A stretch of DNA of 64,000 nucleotides from Bigelowiella natans CCMP2755 (Eukaryota > Cercozoa > Chlorarachniophyceae): the NCBI GenBank assembly GCA_000320545.1, contig ADNK01002519.1:145001-209000 (forward strand). Reading direction: 5' to 3'. Shown one piece after another: positions 57,624 to 64,000 of this stretch. The notes under the pieces are model-generated. The model made no database searches. It was given only the letters and a program-made list of their open reading frames with translations, and was not told the origin of the DNA. The position numbers and the translations under genes were made by a program. The stretch's first letter is position 1. Each line of letters begins with the position of its first letter.

Positions 57624-59444
57624 TCATCGCTTTCGGAACTTCACCAACCACCAGGTAATAGATTCCTCTCTAACCTTATCTCCTTTGTCGCTTACCCAGA
57701 ACTCACCTTCGTCCTTAGGTTCGTGTCCATACCAGCCCTCTGCATCAAGGTCCCCCAGGACCTTATACCAGTGCTCAAAGGGTAAGTCGGGAACAGCTAG
57801 GTAGAGTAGCTGATATTTTCCGTCCTTTATTTTCATAGCTACCCTCTCCATATTTCGTAATCCAGGGTAGCCTAGATAGACAATCTTCATGCGCCAATCG
57901 TCGTTCACCCTGACCTTATTGTTTCCATATTCCACATCGAACTTAGGTCGGGGTCCTAAACAAGGCATTGCTCGCTCCCACACAGTAGGGTTTACTTTAA
58001 CATCCTCTAGGAGCTTCTCACCGATATCATAATTCTTTAGGTGACTGATGTGGCGCAAGGTGACCCTGTTCCCATCATAGATGTAGTACTGCTTCCTCCC
58101 CTTCCTCTCGGTAACCTTTGCAACGCCACCCCAGAAGGGGTCTTGTTTATTTCTCGATCTCAGATTTACCTTGGCCCTAACATACTGTCCTTCCTTTAGA
58201 ACTCGGCCATCGTACGGGACCTTCTCGTCTTCGCTCTCGGTATCGTCGTCGTTGTCGTCGCCTTCTTCCCTCTCCTTATCCTTGATACCTCCCCCAGACG
58301 TGAAGGTGTCGTTTACTAACCCTTGTATCTTGTCTGGTGTGGTGCTATTTATCCTGCTTAGGTTGGCCAAGGTGCGGTGGAGTCGCTCTACCTTGGAGTT
58401 GGACTGGGCATAGTATACAGGTGAGGCATCAATATTAGGGTGTGGTAGCTGTAGAAGAGAGGTCTCATTATCCACATGTAACTTCTTTGGTATCTTGTTT
58501 ATGCTAACTTCATCAGGGATAGCCTGGAGCTCAGACTCCCAGGTACGGTAGCAGTTAGTAAGCCTCTGCTTATATAAGCCTTTGTTCTTCTTAGCAACGT
58601 TGACCTTGATAATCTTTTTAACCCAGCACTTTCCAGTGGCCACATCAACGAAGGTAAGGTAGTGATAGCCATCGTACTTATAAACATCAATTTGCACGAT
58701 ATCTAAGAAGTTCCTTGCTTTGATTTTCTTAGATGCACGGCTCTTGCTGGACTCCTTGGTGGCGACGCCTGCCGCCTTCAAGCTGGAGCACCTGCAGCCA
58801 CGCAGGTATGTCCTTATCTCTTTTAGCTTGTAGGGCCAGTAGTAATGGTAGAGTAGAGCAGTGATATGGTTTTCTCCTACGTGTGCAGGTCCATGGGCGG
58901 TAAAGAGAAGGGCTCCCCTGGTCCGCCGTGGCACGTAGGTACGCCTAACATTATTAGTGTATACATATATCCTATCACTAAGTACCTCATGCTTGTGTTT
59001 GTATTTATCCAGGTGTTCTTGAAGGTGCTGGAGCTCCTCTGGCTCAGGCAGGAAGTCGCCGTCCTCGAAGGTAATCGCGTTAACCATAGGGGTGACCTGG
59101 GTAGGGACTTTCTTTTCGAACAGCCTGCTGAAATAGTCAGCAAGCTGCTTGTCTCCTGGTGCGTAGACCACTGTCCTCTTGTCCCTAAACTCTTCCGTGT
59201 CCGCCCTCATAGCTGCATACTCATCGTTAGGCGCTTCGAGCTTGCGGTCGATGCCTAGGAGGGGCTTGTGGTCAGTCATTAAGGTGAAGCTGGGCACCGA
59301 CAGCAGGTAGTATCTTAGTTTCCTCTGCGCCTCAGTCATGGCTTTATACTCTCCTTTTGTAGGGCTGTACTTGGCCTCAGCTGCTGTGCAGGCCCTGCCC
59401 CACACCCGTATGATCTGCTGGTCTTGGGTAAGTACAGCAGCCAT
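57624..59444 (-). CDS. Retrotransposon pol, downstream frame: RNase H remainder and integrase
   Basis: 606 codons from an ATG two bases beyond the TAG of the upstream frame. It starts mid-way through the first RNase H strand (AAVLTQ), followed by AAEAKYSPTKGEYKAM and LMTDHKPLLG. The integrase zinc region (HGPAHVGENHITALLYHYYW, then CRCSS) has C-x-C rather than the usual C-x2-C. The DDE core shows QIDVYKYDG, LHVDNETSLL and NSKVERLHRTL, so all three acids are present. The C-terminus has a GVAKVTERKGRKQYYI SH3-like strand region and a long tail. It probably needs frameshifting, or is dead in this copy. Confidence 0.9.
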   Translation of the reverse strand: MAAVLTQDQQIIRVWGRACTAAEAKYSPTKGEYKAMTEAQRKLRYYLLSVPSFTLMTDHKPLLGIDRKLEAPNDEYAAMRADTEEFRDKRTVVYAPGDKQLADYFSRLFEKKVPTQVTPMVNAITFEDGDFLPEPEELQHLQEHLDKYKHKHEVLSDRIYVYTNNVRRTYVPRRTRGALLFTAHGPAHVGENHITALLYHYYWPYKLKEIRTYLRGCRCSSLKAAGVATKESSKSRASKKIKARNFLDIVQIDVYKYDGYHYLTFVDVATGKCWVKKIIKVNVAKKNKGLYKQRLTNCYRTWESELQAIPDEVSINKIPKKLHVDNETSLLQLPHPNIDASPVYYAQSNSKVERLHRTLANLSRINSTTPDKIQGLVNDTFTSGGGIKDKEREEGDDNDDDTESEDEKVPYDGRVLKEGQYVRAKVNLRSRNKQDPFWGGVAKVTERKGRKQYYIYDGNRVTLRHISHLKNYDIGEKLLEDVKVNPTVWERAMPCLGPRPKFDVEYGNNKVRVNDDWRMKIVYLGYPGLRNMERVAMKIKDGKYQLLYLAVPDLPFEHWYKVLGDLDAEGWYGHEPKDEGEFWVSDKGDKVREESITWWLVKFRKR

Positions 59445-59446
59445 AC

Positions 59447-62400
59447 CTAGCTAGACCAGTCTGTCCATAGGGTAGCTGGTCTAGTAGTGTCTAGCTTAGC
59501 ATTCAATAGGGTGTTGCTGCATAACTTTATTAGGTTATCGAAGTGGGCATCAAGGCCAGCCTTGGCCCACACCTTAGCGAAGCTGAGGCCTACAGAGTTC
59601 TCCTTCCGGTAAGCAGTAGTAAAAGCAGCTGCAGTCCTAGCGTAGGTAGGGGAGAACCTACGTAGTATACAAGCTGCAGTCTGCAAGAATGACTTTAACT
59701 CCTTTGCATTCTTAGGTGTTAGGGGCGTTGCGTGTAGTGCTGCTACTTTCTCGGGGTTTGGGGTGATGCGGCCTTGCTCCAGGTAATATCCACACCACTT
59801 GATTCTTGTAGCTAGGAATGTACACTTCTGCAGTCTAATAGTAAAACCGAAGTGTGCAAACCTAATAAATATATTTTCCAGGAGGAAGATCTGAGCGACG
59901 ACTGTGTTGGTACATATTATGTCATCATCCACATACACAAACACAAACACCCACAACACAGACGCCATCCCATCATGTGTGTATGCCCTGTAGTTCTGAC
60001 TACTGAACGCATCCCCTGATATGCTTAGGCCGTAAGGGAATACGACGAAGTGCCACTTCCTGTGCCTGCTGGAGAACGCGGTAATGGGGCGGGAGGTTTT
60101 GTGGATGGGTGTCTGCATGTATGATTCATTTTTATCTAGGGAAGAGTAGTATTTGTATCCTATGACGTGTTCAATAACGTCATCTATCCTTGGTGTAGGT
60201 GTCTGGATCCTCTTTATTACTCGGTTGTGGCGGATGAAGTTGTGCGCCAGGCGGAAGAAAGGGTAAGTAGGTTTCTTAGCTAGCACATGTCTCACGTTCC
60301 ATGGTGAGTTGCTTGGCTCTATCTTCCCTTCCTTTGCCCATTCATTGATCTGCCACTCTATCTTTTCCCAGTCCGCTTCCGGTCGCCTATGTTCTGGGTC
60401 ATTGATGATGCACTCTTCGTATCCCTTCTTTAGCTCGATCTTTACTGGGGTAAGCTTGCTGGAGGGCTTCGTCGTCGGCTTGGTGATGTCAGAGTACTTC
60501 TCGTTTAATATTTTATTAATGTACTTTTTGCCTTTGTCGATATCCCAATCATCAGCTGGGGGGGTCTTGTCCAGTAGCTCCGTTATCTGTCGGATGGTCT
60601 TGCCGGGGTTCTTCTTCCGTAGCTCGGTAGGTGTAGGTAGCTTGTTGTCCGCTAGGTCCATAAACTCTAACGCATTAACGCTTGACTCAGAGGTCCACTC
60701 GTCAAGCCGTATCATGTTCTGGCTGATGGTCCTGCCTGACTTCTTTGGCAACTTAGCAAAGTATATCTTGTGATTGTAGAATGATATGATCCCCCCTAAT
60801 TTTTCTAGGGCATCCTGTCCGAGGAGTAGTTCCATGGATAAAGTCATGGCTACTCGGGTCTTGATTTGGGTCTCCGCGTCGCTGCCAGGTATCTGTAGCT
60901 TTAGCATTAGCTCACCGACGGTCTTCATGGAAGAGCTTCCGTCTGCTTGAGCATATTTACGTTCTTTCTTAGTCACTTGATCCAATAGTCCTAACCTTCT
61001 TACTGTGCTTAGGCTTATGAAGGACTTCGGCATGCTGCCACTATCCCAAAGGGCAGGTAGTTTCTTGTAGTCTCCGTAGCTGTCTTTAACTTTAACCTTG
61101 GTCATAGCAACTTTGATAGTCCTGTTAGCGTCTTCGTCATTAATGTTGCATACTCCTAAGTTCTTTATGTCGTCTAGGGTCATGGGCTTGTCTTGGTCCT
61201 GCGTTGCTGGTACTGCTGTCTTCGTCGGCGCCTGCTTAAGGTGATCTAATATTCCGTTTATCTGCTGCTGTATAGCATTGATACTGTTCTGCTTTTTGTT
61301 CTTATATTTATTGTTCTTCCCGTTGTTGCTGCCTTGCCATTTGCTGTTGTTATATCCTTGTCCTCTGCCTTTCTTTCTCTTTAACTTCTCGTAGTGTTCG
61401 TTGAGCTGCCTGATCGTCATCCTGGGTCGTCCTTCTTTCCTGTCTCTGCAGTCTTTAGCGGTGTGTTTCCCTTTACGTGAGCAGTATCCGCAACGTCGGT
61501 TACATTCCCTGTCCTTGTACCAGTCTCGCTGCGGCTTAATAGCGTTAATGTTTCCTATGCCAGGTACCTTAGGGCTGGTAAACTTGCGGTCCTGCTCCTG
61601 CTCGCGTAGGGATATAGCCTGCACTGCTGCCTCCATCGTGGTGTAGCCTTTCTCCGTAACGTAAGTGGATTCCTTTATCTTTAACTTGAACTCTTCAAAC
61701 CTTGCCTGATCATCACCTGTGTTGTAATTAAAATCATGTAGTTCGTCGATCATATCCTGGAAGCGCGTGGCAAAGTCTCTAACAGGTTCTCTCTCATGCT
61801 GCATCATTGCTCTGTATTTTCTAATAGCCTGGGGTAGGGAGTTAGCATCCTGTTCATTTACAAAAGCCTTCATTATCGCCTCAACGTCTCGTAGCCCACT
61901 AACTGTAGTGTGTATTTTCTCTAGCTGCCTGATCCGGGTCCTGCCTGTCTCGTAAAGGTCCATGGCTTGCTTTATTATAGCTAGCCATTTGAGCTTGTCG
62001 TTTTCGGTGGGGTTAGGGGTAAAGTCGCAGAGTATACTCCTAGCGTTCTTCCACCACCTCCTTGCCTCACCTCTTTTCCCGTTGTATTTCGTTATCATAA
62101 CCGGTGCTGTTTTAACAGACATGAACTGGGTGTTCCGCTGTACCGGCTGCTGCTGCTTGACGGTGCTCTGGGTCGTCCCCCGCGAGGCGCCCAGACCCCC
62201 GTCGTTCCTAAACAAAGCTGCCCACTCTGGAGGTAAGTCTGCTTCGTAATCCATGATGTCCTGCATGATAGCTGCCCAAACATCATGTGTCTGATACTTG
62301 TATTCTATCGATACTTTCAGTTTGGCGTAGTTGCTCGCCCTGGGTCGCAAGGCTCGTAATGCCATTACGACCTTCTTGCTTTCGGCGGCCACGTCCTCGT

Positions 62401-62599
62401 CGTCCGCCTCGTAGAAGTTCTCCAGTGCCTCTGCTGCTGCATCTGCTTTCTTAATCCCGGGTGCTGGTCCCGGCGGTGCCTGTGGAGGTGTTCCTCCTCC
62501 TTCCTTAGCGTCCGTATCGCCCTTCCTTTCCTGTTTCTGCTCGTGCCCTTGCACGGCCTGCGAGCCAAAGTCCTGCTGTTCTTCTAGCTGCTGTGACAT
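59447..62599 (-). CDS. Retrotransposon gag-protease-RT, upstream frame
   Basis: 1050 residues from ATG 62599, 39 nt inside the 5' LTR. Gag is Gln/Lys-rich and helical (about 1-370), with a zinc knuckle CGYCSRKGKHTAKDC that has five residues before the His instead of four. Protease: LWDSGSMPKSF active site (DSG) and LLGQDALEKLGG flap partner. RT: YYSSLDKNESYMQTPI, FVVFPYGLSISGDAF and the catalytic FVYVDDDIIC. It stops with TAG at 59449-59447 right after the first RNase H strand (LWTDWSS). Residues beyond are in the -1 frame. Confidence 0.93.
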   Translation of the reverse strand: MSQQLEEQQDFGSQAVQGHEQKQERKGDTDAKEGGGTPPQAPPGPAPGIKKADAAAEALENFYEADDEDVAAESKKVVMALRALRPRASNYAKLKVSIEYKYQTHDVWAAIMQDIMDYEADLPPEWAALFRNDGGLGASRGTTQSTVKQQQPVQRNTQFMSVKTAPVMITKYNGKRGEARRWWKNARSILCDFTPNPTENDKLKWLAIIKQAMDLYETGRTRIRQLEKIHTTVSGLRDVEAIMKAFVNEQDANSLPQAIRKYRAMMQHEREPVRDFATRFQDMIDELHDFNYNTGDDQARFEEFKLKIKESTYVTEKGYTTMEAAVQAISLREQEQDRKFTSPKVPGIGNINAIKPQRDWYKDRECNRRCGYCSRKGKHTAKDCRDRKEGRPRMTIRQLNEHYEKLKRKKGRGQGYNNSKWQGSNNGKNNKYKNKKQNSINAIQQQINGILDHLKQAPTKTAVPATQDQDKPMTLDDIKNLGVCNINDEDANRTIKVAMTKVKVKDSYGDYKKLPALWDSGSMPKSFISLSTVRRLGLLDQVTKKERKYAQADGSSSMKTVGELMLKLQIPGSDAETQIKTRVAMTLSMELLLGQDALEKLGGIISFYNHKIYFAKLPKKSGRTISQNMIRLDEWTSESSVNALEFMDLADNKLPTPTELRKKNPGKTIRQITELLDKTPPADDWDIDKGKKYINKILNEKYSDITKPTTKPSSKLTPVKIELKKGYEECIINDPEHRRPEADWEKIEWQINEWAKEGKIEPSNSPWNVRHVLAKKPTYPFFRLAHNFIRHNRVIKRIQTPTPRIDDVIEHVIGYKYYSSLDKNESYMQTPIHKTSRPITAFSSRHRKWHFVVFPYGLSISGDAFSSQNYRAYTHDGMASVLWVFVFVYVDDDIICTNTVVAQIFLLENIFIRFAHFGFTIRLQKCTFLATRIKWCGYYLEQGRITPNPEKVAALHATPLTPKNAKELKSFLQTAACILRRFSPTYARTAAAFTTAYRKENSVGLSFAKVWAKAGLDAHFDNLIKLCSNTLLNAKLDTTRPATLWTDWSS

Positions 62600-62616
62600 T
62601 GTTAGTCAAATCGTTT

Positions 62617-62638
62617 CCCGTGTGTGGAAGCCAAAGGT
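62617..62638 (-). other. Possible primer-binding site
   Basis: Minus strand after the 5' LTR reads CCTTTGGCTTCCACACACGG. A TGG four bases from the LTR end would pair with a tRNA CCA end, but the tRNA could not be identified. Confidence 0.4.
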
Positions 62639-62964
62639 TGTTGCGCGTAAGGTGTTCACAGGCCGAGGCGCTACGTGCACAAGTAGGCAGGGGGGGGGAA
62701 AGGCACGTTTGCTTCCTTTTGAAGAGTTGTGTTTATTTTTATTAAAGATTATATTTTTATTAAATCGTGCACTGCGTAATCATTCGCGAAGCTTTCGCGA
62801 ATGCCGCCGCACGTGGGGCAGCACACTTCCGGTGTGCTGCCATGAGTCCCGCCGGAACCCACGTGCCTATGCTGTATTAATATCTACGTTATCTATATTC
62901 TATATCCGCGACAACCCCTTTGTTGTCGCACGTGACTTGTGCCCGCGTAGTGGTACGCGCTACA
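62639..62964 (-). repeat. 5' LTR (right), 326 bp
   Basis: Identical copy of 57247-57572. On the element's strand it starts TGTAGCGCG and ends GCGCAACA. It should hold the promoter and contains the GTTGTCGC inverted repeat discussed with the host TTGTCGCAG motif. Confidence 0.95.
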
Positions 62965-62968
62965 TGTT

Positions 62969-63889
62969 GCCCCCTGGATATGGACAGTTGTAAGGAGTTC
63001 GGTAGGTATTTCACGACCTGTTATGCATCTATACTATAAGCCTCGCCTGTTTATTCCGCGCAGCATGCCCAGGTTTAATGCCCAATTTCTTGAAAAAGTT
63101 TTCGCGGCCTCAAATCAAACAGGCTATTTTTTGTTACTTTCTTCATGACACCGCCGCCCAGAACCGTAACTTATTAATTAGCATTTAATAGAAACACCTT
63201 TCTCGTAAAGAGAATAGAGTTTCTCAACACGCCGTTGTAGGGTGCCTGGATCTTAAAATTACTGTTCCTATGAGCATAAATTCTTGAAGATCCTGGTAGG
63301 CTTCAATTTTAAACGAATCAAATCATGGAAACGGTAGAACTACACAATTTCAGGAGAGAAATCAGTATTGGGACAGCGAAAATTCTCCCTCGACTCCACT
63401 CCCCATAACAGTGATTGCAATCTAATAAGCTAGCAAGCACAAAGTAAATGTTGACCTATTTCCTAGAAGCTACATCACGTGGCTTATGGCTAGCACATAT
63501 GCCCTATCCGCTGTTCACTTGCAGCGCAACAGACACGTAACGTGTTTACTATTTGCAATTTTGGAGCTGTGCACATCACTGTCTTAATGGCTGTGTCACA
63601 CCGCATTCTTATTTTACGTTGTTTCGCTAGCGTTCCAGCACCACGCAAATTTACACTGTTATCTTTCGATGATGCGCACAGCCATCTCGCATGCGATGAT
63701 ATGATACAAATGTACCAATTAGAGGCTAGCCACCAGCAGCTCTATTTATTCGAACACTTGGCAATATTGAACGTGATAATTACTGAGATTCATCACACGT
63801 ACCGCTAGACCGCTACTGTCTAGACTGCATTAAAATTACAAAATAGACTTTGCGTCTAATAAAGCATAAATTAAGTTGACAGGACGCCT
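62969..63889. other. Intergenic, CTAG/GCATGC-type island at 63420-63840
   Basis: No gene. Words such as CTAATAAGCTAGCAAGC, GGCTAGCACATATG and CTCGCATGCGATG are clustered at 63420-63840, next to the 3' end of the right-edge gene. Confidence 0.45.
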
Positions 63890-63989
63890 CTACACTTCTT
63901 CCTTCGTCCTCTTCGTTACTACCTTGCTCAACTTGGAATTAATCTCCTTCTTTAGAAGCGTTAAGCTAATATCGATCGAAAATGCTTCT
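63890..63989 (-). CDS. 3' terminal exon of a gene entering from the right
   Basis: After a TATTTCAG acceptor the frame reads EAFSIDISLTLLKKEI and then a basic helix (SKLSKVVTKRTKEEV), closing with TAG at 63892-63890. This is a plausible C-terminal exon; the rest is outside the window. Confidence 0.45.
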
Positions 63990-64000
63990 CTGAAATACTA

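Larger units (their letters stand above)
57247..62964 (-). mobile_element. Complete Ty3/gypsy-type LTR retrotransposon (5718 bp)
   Basis: LTR-gag-PR-RT-RH-IN-LTR on the minus strand, bounded by 326-bp LTRs that I read as identical and by a 4-bp TGTT duplication. The order RT-RNase H-integrase is that of Ty3/gypsy elements. LTRs begin TG and end CA in both orientations. A purine tract (GGGGGAGG) abuts the 3' LTR. The 5' leader is only 39 nt. No envelope-like gene and no clear chromodomain were seen. Identical LTRs mean a very recent insertion. It is split into two frames by a -1 break in RNase H. The element interrupts an intergenic region, with no host gene visibly broken. Confidence 0.95.

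Noticed and set aside
57624-59444. Independent second gene with its own start
   Set aside because: The ATG lies inside the RNase H domain whose first strand is in the upstream frame, so it is one pol split by a frame break.
57247-62964. Endogenous retrovirus
   Set aside because: No envelope-like frame and a very short leader; an ordinary LTR retrotransposon explains it.
1-64000. CRISPR arrays, tRNA or rRNA genes, bacterial promoters or terminators
   Set aside because: None recognised; regularly spaced repeats are microsatellites, though tRNAs could be missed by eye.

Overview
Nuclear DNA of an intron-rich unicellular eukaryote. Genes carry many small exons with GT..AG introns of roughly 60-250 bp. 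Intergenic DNA and introns are packed with microsatellites, and the gene set is typically eukaryotic: DGAT2, transportin-3, RTEL1, SEC14, PX, PH and SH3 proteins. I cannot name the species. The MnmE homologue starts with what reads as a signal peptide followed by a basic transit peptide. This would fit an alga with a secondary plastid, but that is inference. No rRNA, tRNA, CRISPR array or bacterial-type operon was recognised.

Layout, left to right: the 3' end of a + strand ORF (1-255); DGAT2 acyltransferase (-) head-to-head with a transportin-3-like importin (+, to 12.9 kb); an unknown type II membrane protein (-) head-to-head with a basic Ser/Arg-rich protein (+); O-acetylhomoserine sulfhydrylase (-) with a GAF-domain protein (+); a Cas1p/RWA-like polytopic acyltransferase (-) with MnmE (+); a coiled-coil protein (-) with a PH protein and then a tandem-PX protein (+,+); two unknown genes (-,-) with a SEC14/CRAL-TRIO protein (+); an SH3 plus four-TM protein (-) with an unknown gene and a thioredoxin-like candidate (+,+); RTEL1 helicase (-). 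A complete Ty3/gypsy LTR retrotransposon lies at 57247-62964. It has identical 326-bp LTRs, a TGTT target duplication and one -1 frame break inside RNase H. The 3' exon of another (-) gene is at the right edge.

The strongest large-scale signal is architectural. Genes form divergent units, and downstream of gene 3' ends lie islands with a distinct vocabulary (GCTAGC/CTAG, GCATGC, ACATGTG palindromes). All nine clearly convergent or tail-flanking gaps, plus the right-edge gap, have such an island. The divergent gaps do not. The divergent gaps instead repeatedly contain TTGTCGCAG, and the same core occurs as an inverted repeat in the retrotransposon LTR, so it may be a core promoter element. One island (between MnmE and the coiled-coil gene) is bounded on its far side by a decayed duplicate of the MnmE 3' end.

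Exon boundaries were derived by hand from frame, phase and GT/AG consistency. Where all phases close (DGAT2, MetY, CAS1-like, MnmE, coiled-coil, PX, the 167-aa gene, SH3-TM, RTEL1) I trust them. Elsewhere only individual exons are secure.
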